In this document: positions 16,206 through 23,845 of the stretch, one piece after another
Position numbering within the stretch: the stretch's first letter is position 1
Layout: the number at the start of each line of letters is the position of its first letter
Source: CAYVCG01 sp964449985
GTDB taxonomy: Bacteria; Bacillota; Clostridia; Lachnospirales; WRAX01
Direction: 5' to 3'
DNA length: 25,334 nucleotides
NCBI GenBank assembly: GCA_964449985.1
Contig: CAYVCG010000031.1
Coordinates: forward strand, 1 to 25,334
Made by a program: the position numbers and the translations under genes
The notes under the pieces: model-generated
What the model was told of the DNA's origin: nothing
Seen by the model: only the letters and a program-made list of their open reading frames with translations
The model's database searches: none

Positions 16206-16799
16206 TTATTGCACACCCCGCGCGATTTTTGTTGCCTTTACTTCTATAAATTCCCAATTTATACTGTCAAAAAATTTATCTATATATTCATCTTTTTTTA
16301 TCCCATAATCAAGAAAATAAGCGTGTTCATACATATCAAGAACAATAAGCGGATATGCAAATGTTATGCATCCATAGTCATGCGCATCTTGGAGAAAGGT
16401 TTTAAGGCTTTTAGAGCGCATATCAAAAGATGTCAAACACCAACCTCTTGCAGATTTTGCACATGCTTTAAAATCTTCTTTCCAATTATCATAGCTTCCA
16501 AAAAATTTTTCAATTAACCTAACGGTGTTTTCTAGAGGCTTTTGCGGAGAAGCAGTCATATTTTTAAAATATTCTTCATGCAGGATTACGCCATTTAATG
16601 CATAAGTCTCTTCTTTTTTCAGCTCTCGATATCTTGAATATGTCGCGTTTGCGCGTTTTAGTTCTGGTGGATTTGTTAAAATATCGAAAATTTCGTTTGT
16701 TTTATTAATATACCCTTCATAAAGTTTGATATGCTCGTCAAATTGTTTTTTAGATACAGCGTTTGTGTTATAACTAAACGTAATTTTTTCGATAGCCAA
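16206..16799 (-). CDS. Fe/Mn superoxide dismutase-family protein
   Basis: This 197-residue protein belongs to the iron/manganese superoxide dismutase family, which converts superoxide to oxygen and peroxide. The C-terminal signature DMYEHAYFLDYG (155-166) followed by INWEF (180-184) is clear. Likely metal ligands are H23, H74, D155 and H159. The N-terminus is divergent: HIKLYEGYINKTNEI instead of the HHxxHHQTY pattern, and NGVILHEEYF instead of NAAQxWNHxFYW. The usual second-shell Gln is therefore missing near H74; His140 (DAHDYG) might take its place. I recall a clostridial subgroup of this form. Activity and metal choice are inference. It starts with TTG, with AGAGG (16812-16808) eight bases upstream. 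It is monocistronic. Confidence 0.85.
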   Translation of the reverse strand: MAIEKITFSYNTNAVSKKQFDEHIKLYEGYINKTNEIFDILTNPPELKRANATYSRYRELKKEETYALNGVILHEEYFKNMTASPQKPLENTVRLIEKFFGSYDNWKEDFKACAKSARGWCLTSFDMRSKSLKTFLQDAHDYGCITFAYPLIVLDMYEHAYFLDYGIKKDEYIDKFFDSINWEFIEVKATKIARGVQ

Positions 16800-16898
16800 A
16801 ATTATAACCTCTTTTCTTAAAATTTTCCTGTTTTGAAAATTATATTCAAATGCTATGTAATAGTATTCTTATGCTGGTTTGATTGTTAAAAAATATAT

Positions 16899-16925
16899 TA
16901 ATTTTATTATATTTTATGACGATAT
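16899..16925 (+). promoter_or_regulatory. Sigma-D (FliA)-like flagellar promoter
   Basis: TAAT (16899-16902), a 15-base spacer, then GACGATAT (16918-16925). The sigma-D/sigma-28 consensus is TAAA-N15-GCCGATAW, so there is one mismatch in each box. Its place ahead of the fliD operon fits the usual late-class flagellar control. Transcription would start near 16932, leaving a leader of about 145 bases. Confidence 0.6.
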
Positions 16926-16988
16926 ATAAGTGTTAATTAAACAATAAAACGGATTTTAAATATATAAAAAATGGATTTTACTTTTTAT

Positions 16989-17025
16989 GAAAGAAAAGTT
17001 ATGTTTTTTTAATAACTTTTCTTTC
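16989..17025 (+). other. Perfect 14-bp hairpin in the fliD leader
   Basis: GAAAGAAAAGTTAT (16989-17002) and ATAACTTTTCTTTC (17012-17025) are perfect reverse complements around the 9-base loop GTTTTTTTA. There is no T-run after the stem, so it is not a standard terminator. It lies 51 bases before the start codon and could stabilise the mRNA or regulate it. A second, 7-bp repeat (AAACTTT/AAAGTTT, 17036-17056) sits directly before AAGGAGG. Confidence 0.55.
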
Positions 17026-17076
17026 CTCAGATGTAAAACTTTGCAGTTTAAAGTTTAAGGAGGTAGAGGTTTAACA

Positions 17077-19296
17077 GTGTATACTAACACAATGAGAGTA
17101 ACAGGATTGTCTGGTTTAGATACTGAAAACATGGTTAAGCAGCTTATGAAAGCTGAAAGCATGAAGCTTACCAGTTTAAGGAAGAGCAGGCTTTCTAATG
17201 TTTGGAAGCAAGAGAATTATCAAGCTTCTGCGAAAATGTTAAAGACTTTCCAGAGCAATTTTTTATCAATGACATCAACTGTAGCTAATAATTTTAAGTC
17301 TCCATCCAATTATACAAATTTGATTGCGACTATTAAGGGCACTGGCACTGATAAGGCGGGGGACTTTATATCCGTTTCTGCCAGTGATGCCGCTAAAGTA
17401 GGAAGTTATAGCATAAAGGTTAACCAACTCGCTTCAAAAGATGTTTATAAGAGCACTGCATTATTTACAGGTGAAATAGCCGGAGAAGCCGGGTTTGATG
17501 CTTCTAAAATCAAAGCTGGTGATTCTTTTACAATAACTTTGGATGGTACAGCAAAATCAATAAGTTTATCAGAGGTTGAGGTAAATAGTATTAATTCTGC
17601 GTCTGATAAAAATGCTAAGTTTGTCGAATTAATAAATAATAAGCTAAAATCTGCTTTTGGTCAGGAAAATGTCAACGGATCAGATGTAAATAAAGTAACT
17701 ATGTCAATAGATCCGGCGACAAGTACTTTATCTATAAAAGCAAATGTTGGCCATACTGCGAGCATTTCAGGAGGATATAGACAAACAAGTACTCAAGCTG
17801 CAACAGCTCCGCTAACGCTTGCTGGCGGAACGACCAAAGGCTTTACAATTAATGTAGCAGGGGTTGACCATACTATCAGTGTTGATATTCCAAATGATAC
17901 CCCGGTAATGAGTAATGCAGATTTTGTTAAAAAAATAAATGAGCAATTAAAAGAAAAAAATATCAACGTTAGTGCAGGCCTTTCAGGTAATTATTTAGTT
18001 TTTGCTAACAAGGACGAGAAGAATCCTGCAACAATAATCGGAGCCTCGTCTCTCGGATTTACCAATGACACGGTCATGCTTGGAAACTCTAGCATGTTGG
18101 CTGATATGGGTATGAAATCCGGTGATTCGACAAAACTTGATACTAAGGAAAGCTTAGAAAAGATTTTTGGAGCCACAGGAACTGTCGAGTTTTCGATTAA
18201 TGGCATTGATTTTAAATTTGATAAAACAGATTCTATAGATAGTTTTATTACAAAAATAAATAACAGTTCTGCAGGCGTTAAAATGACTTATGATAATTTT
18301 AACGGATCATTTAAGCTTGAATCAAATGCTTCAGGCGCAGCAAACGTCATAAATCTTAACGACACAACTGGATTTTTTGCAAGTACTATGAATTTGCAAA
18401 GGACTAATACAGCCCAAGACGCAGTAATTGTCTTTAACGGAGTAACAACAACAAGGCCGTCTAATGATTTTACTATTGATGGTATAAGAATTAGTCTTGC
18501 AAATGGCTCAGTAGGCGAAGAATATAATTTTGACTTCAAAAAAGATACAACAAAGACTGTTGAGTTTATTAATAAATTTGTTGAAGAATATAACAAACTT
18601 GTTGATGATCTAAAAAAATATTATGATACGCCAAGGCCAAAAAGTGATAAATATTCATATTATGAACCGCTTACAGATGAAGAAAAAAGTGAGATGTCTG
18701 ATAAGCAGATTGAGCAGTATGAGGCAAAGGCAAAAGTAGGCTTGCTTTATAACGATCCTATATTAAAAGGTATTGCCACATCTATGCGCTCTATGTTGTA
18801 TGAACCTGTTACTCTTGAGGATGGAAGAAAAGTCAGCCTTTATGAGTTTGGAATAACAACTACCAAGTCTTACAACGATGGTGGTAAAATTGAGGTCGAT
18901 GCAGAAAAACTCAAAGCCGCTATTAATGAACGAGGAGAGGATCTAGCAGCTTTATTCACGAAAAGCTCTGAGTATTCATATTCTGATAAAGCCAATAAAC
19001 GCCTCAGAATGTCTACCCAAGGTATAACAGAAAGGCTTGATGATATAATTAAGGATGCCGTTAATACTAACGGTTCCATATTTAATAAAGCTGGTATTGA
19101 AGGCAGCAAAATTCAAAATGATTTAGGCAAACTTATAACAAAGCAGGATGAAAAGATATCTGACATGCTTAAATATCTGCGAAGGAAGGAAAATGATTAT
19201 TACATGATGTTTTCCAAGCTTGAAGCTGCAATGACTAATGCCAACAACCAAATGGCTTCTTTACAATCTTTGATTGGTAGCGGTATGCAACAATAA
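17077..19296 (+). CDS. fliD: Flagellar filament cap protein FliD (HAP2)
   Basis: FliD forms the cap at the filament tip and folds arriving flagellin. The protein has 739 residues, long for the family (about 450-700). The N-terminal coiled-coil domain starts RVTGLSGLDTENMVKQLM, the FliD_N hallmark. Two flagellin-IN-like repeats lie near residues 254-315 (GFTINVAGVDHTISV) and 370-415 (FSINGIDFKF followed by DSIDSFITKIN). The FliD_C domain runs from about 470 to the end, with the terminal D0 helices near 685-735. I see no cysteine, as is usual for proteins exported through the flagellar channel. It starts with GTG; AGAGG (17065-17069) is seven bases upstream, with a second AAGGAGG at 17057-17063. 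First gene of the flagellar operon. The middle, surface-exposed part is expected to vary between strains. Confidence 0.94.
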   Translation: MYTNTMRVTGLSGLDTENMVKQLMKAESMKLTSLRKSRLSNVWKQENYQASAKMLKTFQSNFLSMTSTVANNFKSPSNYTNLIATIKGTGTDKAGDFISVSASDAAKVGSYSIKVNQLASKDVYKSTALFTGEIAGEAGFDASKIKAGDSFTITLDGTAKSISLSEVEVNSINSASDKNAKFVELINNKLKSAFGQENVNGSDVNKVTMSIDPATSTLSIKANVGHTASISGGYRQTSTQAATAPLTLAGGTTKGFTINVAGVDHTISVDIPNDTPVMSNADFVKKINEQLKEKNINVSAGLSGNYLVFANKDEKNPATIIGASSLGFTNDTVMLGNSSMLADMGMKSGDSTKLDTKESLEKIFGATGTVEFSINGIDFKFDKTDSIDSFITKINNSSAGVKMTYDNFNGSFKLESNASGAANVINLNDTTGFFASTMNLQRTNTAQDAVIVFNGVTTTRPSNDFTIDGIRISLANGSVGEEYNFDFKKDTTKTVEFINKFVEEYNKLVDDLKKYYDTPRPKSDKYSYYEPLTDEEKSEMSDKQIEQYEAKAKVGLLYNDPILKGIATSMRSMLYEPVTLEDGRKVSLYEFGITTTKSYNDGGKIEVDAEKLKAAINERGEDLAALFTKSSEYSYSDKANKRLRMSTQGITERLDDIIKDAVNTNGSIFNKAGIEGSKIQNDLGKLITKQDEKISDMLKYLRRKENDYYMMFSKLEAAMTNANNQMASLQSLIGSGMQQ

Positions 19297-19325
19297 TACA
19301 ATAATCTTAATAAGAGTTGGTTGCT

Positions 19326-19784
19326 ATGGAATATAACGAAATAAAACAAGAATTTATTGAATTGCTTCAAAAAAAACATGACATGCTTAGTGAACTTTTA
19401 CGGGTCACTAAGCTTGTCGATTTGACTGGGGATAACGACAAATTTCAAAGTGAGGCGGATGACTTCGTATTCCTTATGGAAAAGCGCGAAAAAATGCTTA
19501 ATGAAATCACTTCCTTAAATGATAAAATTCTGTCCTCAAGATATTCCAGTTTTGCTAATTCTGATGATACTTTTTCTAAAGAGGTTAATGAAACTGTTAG
19601 CAAGACTGACGAACTTATAAATGATATAATGCGGCTTGACAAGCTAAATAATGTTAAGGCTTCCGCTATATTTAACAAGCTAAAGAATTCAATAAAGGAA
19701 ATCAATATGGGAAAGAGCATTAATACTGCTTATCAGCCAGAGCTTGATTATAATGACGGGGGTTTTTATAACTATCGAAGTTAA
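19326..19784 (+). CDS. Small flagellar chaperone-like protein (FliT/FlgN type)
   Basis: This 152-residue, almost wholly helical protein has heptad-like Leu/Ile spacing throughout (for example FIELLQKKHDMLSELLRVT and MEKREKMLNEITSLNDKIL). It ends in a short tail containing DGGFYNYRS. There is no signal peptide or membrane segment. Its size, helical character and place between fliD and flaG suggest a FliT- or FlgN-like export chaperone for filament-associated proteins. Sequence alone does not prove this. The ATG at 19326 is chosen over the in-frame TTG at 19317. The ribosome site is weak (AAGAG at 19312-19316), so translation may depend partly on coupling to fliD, which ends 29 bases earlier. 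Confidence 0.72.
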   Translation: MEYNEIKQEFIELLQKKHDMLSELLRVTKLVDLTGDNDKFQSEADDFVFLMEKREKMLNEITSLNDKILSSRYSSFANSDDTFSKEVNETVSKTDELINDIMRLDKLNNVKASAIFNKLKNSIKEINMGKSINTAYQPELDYNDGGFYNYRS

Positions 19785-19829
19785 AGCATTGAATATTGTT
19801 CATATTTTTATATAGGAGGATACATCGAT

Positions 19830-20201
19830 ATGGATATTGATAATATGAATATTATTTCATCTAACAAACCTAATAACCTTTCCGTTGATAAGGCTGTTAT
19901 TGATTCAAAAATAAATAATATAAATGCTAAAAAAATTTTTGATGATAAAAAGTCAGCCAAAAAAGATTTGGATATTTCGGAAACTAATATAAAAAAGGCA
20001 ATAGATTCAGCCAATAAGATTTTTATTCCGTCTCAAAGAAAGCTTGAATATAGTATTCATGAAAAGACGCACCAAATTATGGTAAAGGTTATTGATTTAG
20101 GCACAAAAGAAGTTATAAGGGAAATACCTCCTAAAAAACTTCTTGATTCTTATGCCAGTATGTTAGAATTAGCAGGGCTTATAGTTGATAAACAAAGTTG
20201 A
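19830..20201 (+). CDS. flaG: FlaG-family flagellar protein
   Basis: This 123-residue protein has a variable, Lys/Asn-rich N-terminal half and the conserved FlaG domain in the second half (about 68-120). The motif block KLEYSIHEKTHQIMVKVID followed by EVIREIPPKKLLD is the family's core. FlaG proteins are encoded next to fliD/fliS and affect filament length or assembly; the mechanism is poorly known. AGGAGG (19814-19819) lies ten bases before the ATG. It is third in the operon after fliD, whereas in Bacillus the order is flaG-fliD-fliS. Confidence 0.9.
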   Translation: MDIDNMNIISSNKPNNLSVDKAVIDSKINNINAKKIFDDKKSAKKDLDISETNIKKAIDSANKIFIPSQRKLEYSIHEKTHQIMVKVIDLGTKEVIREIPPKKLLDSYASMLELAGLIVDKQS

Positions 20202-20247
20202 TTTTTTATTATGACATACGTGATTATGCTGACAAGGGGGAATGAAA

Positions 20248-20652
20248 ATGGCAGCACAAAATCCATATCAAAAGTATAAGAGCAATGTGGTATATACTGT
20301 ACCAAAAGAAGAATTGACTCTTATGCTTTATGATGGAGCATTAAAATTTTGCAATCAAGCCATAACGGCTTTAGAAACAAATGATTTGATGAAAGCTTCT
20401 GATCTTATTATCAGAGTTCAGGATATAATAAGGGAATTCCAGATCACGCTTAACAGGGATATTGAGGTTTCAAAATATTTTGAATCGATGTATACATATA
20501 TGCATGAGCGTCTTATTGATGCTAATATGAAAAAAGACGTTGAAATCTTAACTGAAGTGCGAAATTTGATTAGGGAATTCAGAGACATGTGGAAAGACGC
20601 TATGAAATTAGCTCGCCAACAACCAGCAACAACAAATGCAGCTTCAAGATAA
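20248..20652 (+). CDS. fliS: Flagellin export chaperone FliS
   Basis: FliS binds the C-terminus of flagellin in the cytoplasm and prevents early polymerisation before export. This 134-residue helical-bundle protein starts MAAQNPYQKYK, matching the family N-terminus NPYxxYK, and continues with the typical LTLMLYDGALKFCNQA stretch (about 24-39). Most of the rest is helical, with a short disordered Ala/Thr tail. The ATG at 20248 is preferred to the in-frame ATG at 20242: AAGGGGG (20234-20240) is seven bases from the first but only one from the second. Last gene of the operon, followed by a strong terminator. Confidence 0.95.
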   Translation: MAAQNPYQKYKSNVVYTVPKEELTLMLYDGALKFCNQAITALETNDLMKASDLIIRVQDIIREFQITLNRDIEVSKYFESMYTYMHERLIDANMKKDVEILTEVRNLIREFRDMWKDAMKLARQQPATTNAASR

Positions 20653-20655
20653 TCT

Positions 20656-20688
20656 AAAAGCGCCCTTGAAAAATTAGGGCGCTTTTTT
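20656..20688. terminator. Rho-independent terminator shared by fliS and metK
   Basis: AAAAGCGCCCT (20656-20666) pairs with AGGGCGCTTTT (20676-20686) around a 9-base loop. TTTTTT (20683-20688) follows on the plus strand and TTTTAGA on the minus strand. It lies directly between the stops of two convergent genes. Confidence 0.92.
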
Positions 20689-20695
20689 ATATGTT

Positions 20696-21877
20696 TTATA
20701 AATTAGCATCTTTGCGTAAAATTTCTGCAATATCAGTTTTTTCCCATGGAACATCGATATCTTCGCGCCCAAAATGACCGTATGCGGCTGTCTTTTTGTA
20801 TATCGGGCGTCTTAATCCAAAATGGTTTATTATGCCATCAGGGGTTAAATCAAAGCGTTTTTTGACCAGTTCAGTTATCGCATCATCTGAGATTTTTCCT
20901 GTGCCATATGTGTTTATAAGGATAGAAACAGGAGTGGAAACACCTATAGCATAAGCAAGCTCAATCTCGCATTTATCCGCAATACCTGCTGCAACGATAT
21001 TTTTTGCGACATATCTGGCCATATATGCTGCGGAACGGTCAACCTTTGTTGGGTCTTTCCCAGAAAAGCTTCCTCCGCCATGGCTTGCATAACCGCCATA
21101 CGTATCAACTATTATTTTTCTTCCAGTAAGCCCGCAATCTCCTTTAGGACCGCCAACAACAAAACGCCCCGTTGGGTTTATATAATATTTAGTGCTTTCA
21201 TCAATCAGTTCAGATGGAATAACTGCCTTTATTACCTTTTCAATGATGTCCTTTTCGATTTGTTCGTGGGTGGTATCTGGGTTGTGCTGAGTGGAAATGA
21301 CGATGCATTCAACTCTTTTAGGTTTGTCGTTTTCATATTCTATAGTTACTTGTGATTTCCCATCCGGGCGAAGATAACTGATTTCTTTGCTTTTACGAAC
21401 CTCCGAGAGCTTTTTTGTCAGCTTGTGAGCATAATATATCGGCATAGGCATCAAAACATCGGTTTCGTTGCAAGCAAAGCCGAACATCATTCCCTGATCT
21501 CCCGCGCCCGTCATTCGGTTTTCGTTTTTATCATCTTTTCTTGCTTCCAAAGCAACATCAACGCCTTGGGCGATATCAGGCGATTGCCCTTTTAATGACG
21601 TTACTACAGCACATGATTCGCAATCAAAACCATACTTAGCCCGATCATAACCGATTTCACAGACGGTTTTACGAACAACTGATTCTATATCAATATAACA
21701 ACTAGTCGTAACTTCTCCTGCAACAAAAACTATGCCTGTTGTTGCAAGCGTTTCACATGCCACCCTCGCAACAGGGTCCTTTTCCAGTATAGCATCCAAA
21801 ATGGCATCGGAAATCTGGTCACACATTTTGTCGGGATGTCCTTCCGTTACCGATTCTGATGTAAAAAATCTTTGCAT
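20696..21877 (-). CDS. metK: S-adenosylmethionine synthetase
   Basis: This cytoplasmic enzyme makes S-adenosylmethionine from methionine and ATP, the cell's main methyl donor. The 393-residue length is normal. Motifs: SVTEGHPDK with catalytic His14 (9-17), GAGDQGMMFGFA (124-135), and the phosphate-binding loop GGGSFSGKDPTKVDRS (267-282, where E. coli has Ala for the first Ser). The ATG has AAGGAGG a normal distance upstream. It follows hpt by 49 bases, too short for a SAM (S-box) riboswitch, so it appears to be transcribed from upstream of the glycosyltransferase-tilS-hpt genes. It is the last gene of that operon. Confidence 0.97.
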   Translation of the reverse strand: MQRFFTSESVTEGHPDKMCDQISDAILDAILEKDPVARVACETLATTGIVFVAGEVTTSCYIDIESVVRKTVCEIGYDRAKYGFDCESCAVVTSLKGQSPDIAQGVDVALEARKDDKNENRMTGAGDQGMMFGFACNETDVLMPMPIYYAHKLTKKLSEVRKSKEISYLRPDGKSQVTIEYENDKPKRVECIVISTQHNPDTTHEQIEKDIIEKVIKAVIPSELIDESTKYYINPTGRFVVGGPKGDCGLTGRKIIVDTYGGYASHGGGSFSGKDPTKVDRSAAYMARYVAKNIVAAGIADKCEIELAYAIGVSTPVSILINTYGTGKISDDAITELVKKRFDLTPDGIINHFGLRRPIYKKTAAYGHFGREDIDVPWEKTDIAEILRKDANL

Positions 21878-21926
21878 TTATATAACCTCCTTAATTATTC
21901 GCATAACGTAACCAACATAACACAAC

Positions 21927-22460
21927 TTATTCCTCTGAAAAATGCATCACTCCGATGAATGGAAGGTTTCTATATTTCTGAGCATAATCCAGCCCGAAAC
22001 CAACGACAAATTCGTCTGGTATAACAAAACCCACATATTCTGGAATAACATCAAAAACAAGCCTTCTGTCCGGTTTATCCAACAGCGTGCAAACCTTGAG
22101 ACTCTTTGGTGATTGAGATTTTAGGTGGTTCACAAGCAGGCTCAGTGTTCTTCCGGTATCAATAATATCTTCAATTAATATAACGTCTTTGCCCTCGATA
22201 GTGTTTTCAAGGTCTTTGTTGATTCTGATCATTCCGCTTGTTGTTCCATTACCATAGCTTGATATATCTATAAAATCAAACTCTACGCTAACGTCTTTAA
22301 TTCTTTTAGCAATATCCGTCATAAACACAACGCCGCCTTTAAGAACGCAAATAAGAGTTATGCTGCCGCCTTTATACTCATTACTTATGAGCCCTGCTAT
22401 TTCATTGATTCTTTTATTAATATCCGATTCTGATATTAATAATTTAACAGTTTCTTTCAT
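21927..22460 (-). CDS. hpt: Hypoxanthine(-guanine) phosphoribosyltransferase
   Basis: This salvage enzyme joins hypoxanthine or guanine to PRPP, giving IMP or GMP. It has 177 residues from the ATG at 22460. The PRPP loop ILIEDIIDTGRT (94-105) is exact for the family. LKGGVVFMTD (near 40-49), the SSYGNGTTSG flexible loop (67-76) and the C-terminal VIPDEFVVGFGLDY (base binding) are all present. GGGAGG seven bases upstream lies inside the end of tilS, whose stop is two bases before the ATG. That fits translational coupling and the well-known tilS-hpt pairing of Firmicutes. The in-frame TTG at 22475 lies inside tilS and lacks its own ribosome site. Confidence 0.96.
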   Translation of the reverse strand: MKETVKLLISESDINKRINEIAGLISNEYKGGSITLICVLKGGVVFMTDIAKRIKDVSVEFDFIDISSYGNGTTSGMIRINKDLENTIEGKDVILIEDIIDTGRTLSLLVNHLKSQSPKSLKVCTLLDKPDRRLVFDVIPEYVGFVIPDEFVVGFGLDYAQKYRNLPFIGVMHFSEE

Positions 22461-22462
22461 GG

Positions 22463-23845
22463 TTATTCCTCCCAAAATTGAATGGTTATAAAATTCTTAG
22501 TCTGCTCACAAGCCTCATGAAGCCCAGATACACGAAGACCTGCTATCCAAATAACGCCAGAATCGTCACAGACCAAAGGATGCATGTCCCTTTTTTCGCG
22601 CGATAATTTGTTATCAATAAAAAATTTCTTTAGTTTTTGCGTTCCAATATGATTAATGAATATTCTATCGCCATCCCTGCGGTTGCGAATGCAAAACCCG
22701 GTTGAGATTTTATCCTTGTCCAGCTTAGCAGTCCAAACATTTTTAAGCGAGTTAAACGATTCAAGCTTATTTTGAGCGATAGTTATATATTTTGAAATCT
22801 CTTTAATAAAAGTTATAGAGTATTCATCGTTGCTTCCGAAATCCAAGCTGTAAAAATAATCCACAGCATCATTATTTTTACAAAAGATAAGCTTGCCATA
22901 ACTTTTCTGTATTGTCAAGCCGTTTGGAAGGTTTATTTTTTTGCCTGTGAGGTTTTGGCATAGTTTTAGAATATCGTTTATATGATCATATGTTATATCC
23001 CTAAGGCCACTGTAGTTTTCGCAAAATATCCTTAATATACGTCTCTTTATAACATCGTCATACGAGTTTAGCTTTTCTATATCAATACTATTCTGCTCTC
23101 CATCCGCAACATCATTGTACGCATCGAGTGAAAGCTTATCCAAAAAGCCATTTTCTTCACGGCAAATATCTGCAAGCCGTGTAAGACAGACTATAACCTC
23201 AAAATTAAATTCAGTCTGTAAATAAGGTATAAGAGATAATCTTATTTTATTTCTCGTATACAGCTGTTCATTGTTCGTGCTGTCGGTTCTATATTGAATA
23301 CTGTTTTCGTTAAGATAGTTTTCTATATCGTTCCGTGATATTTCTATCAGAGGGCGAATAATATTTTCTCTGACAGGTGGAATACCTGTCAAACCCTTTT
23401 GCCCTGTGCCTCTGATTATGCGCATAAGGAGGGTTTCTGCCTGATCATTTTGATTGTGAGCAACAGCGATTTTATTGGCGTTGCATATTTTCATTGTCTC
23501 AAAAAACGCTTCATATCTTTTTATTCTCCCTGCTTCTTCAATGGATATACCGTTTTTTTTGGCATAGCCTGTTATATCAAAACGATATGTTTTTAAATCG
23601 ACGTCATGCCTTGCGCAAATACTTTTAACAAATTCTTCATCTGAATCGGCTTCTTTGCCGCGTATACAATGGTTTATATGAACAGCTGTTATTTTTATAG
23701 AGTATAGGGGTTTTAGTTCATTTAGAGCATGGAAAAGCGCCATAGAATCCCCGCCTCCGGAAAGACCGAGGATTATATGGTCATTTTTATTAATCATATT
23801 ATACTTTTCTATTGTGTTCTTAACTTTTCCAATAAATGTCAACAT
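22463..23845 (-). CDS. tilS: tRNA(Ile)-lysidine synthetase
   Basis: TilS attaches lysine to C34 of the AUA-reading tRNA-Ile, changing both its codon and its amino-acid identity. The 460-residue protein has the N-type PP-loop LSGGGDSMAL (28-37), HINHCIRG (56-63) and NDQAETLLMRIIRGTG (133-148) in the ATPase domain. TilS-type middle and C-terminal domains follow, ending in QFWEE. The start gives the usual short N-terminal helix before the PP-loop, with AAGGA nine bases upstream. It overlaps the end of the preceding glycosyltransferase gene by 26 bases, and its own stop sits two bases before hpt, so the three are tightly co-transcribed. Confidence 0.95.
   Translation of the reverse strand: MLTFIGKVKNTIEKYNMINKNDHIILGLSGGGDSMALFHALNELKPLYSIKITAVHINHCIRGKEADSDEEFVKSICARHDVDLKTYRFDITGYAKKNGISIEEAGRIKRYEAFFETMKICNANKIAVAHNQNDQAETLLMRIIRGTGQKGLTGIPPVRENIIRPLIEISRNDIENYLNENSIQYRTDSTNNEQLYTRNKIRLSLIPYLQTEFNFEVIVCLTRLADICREENGFLDKLSLDAYNDVADGEQNSIDIEKLNSYDDVIKRRILRIFCENYSGLRDITYDHINDILKLCQNLTGKKINLPNGLTIQKSYGKLIFCKNNDAVDYFYSLDFGSNDEYSITFIKEISKYITIAQNKLESFNSLKNVWTAKLDKDKISTGFCIRNRRDGDRIFINHIGTQKLKKFFIDNKLSREKRDMHPLVCDDSGVIWIAGLRVSGLHEACEQTKNFITIQFWEE

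Noticed and set aside
21878..21926. SAM (S-box) riboswitch before metK
   Set aside because: Only 49 bases separate hpt and metK, far shorter than an S-box, and no fitting stems were seen.
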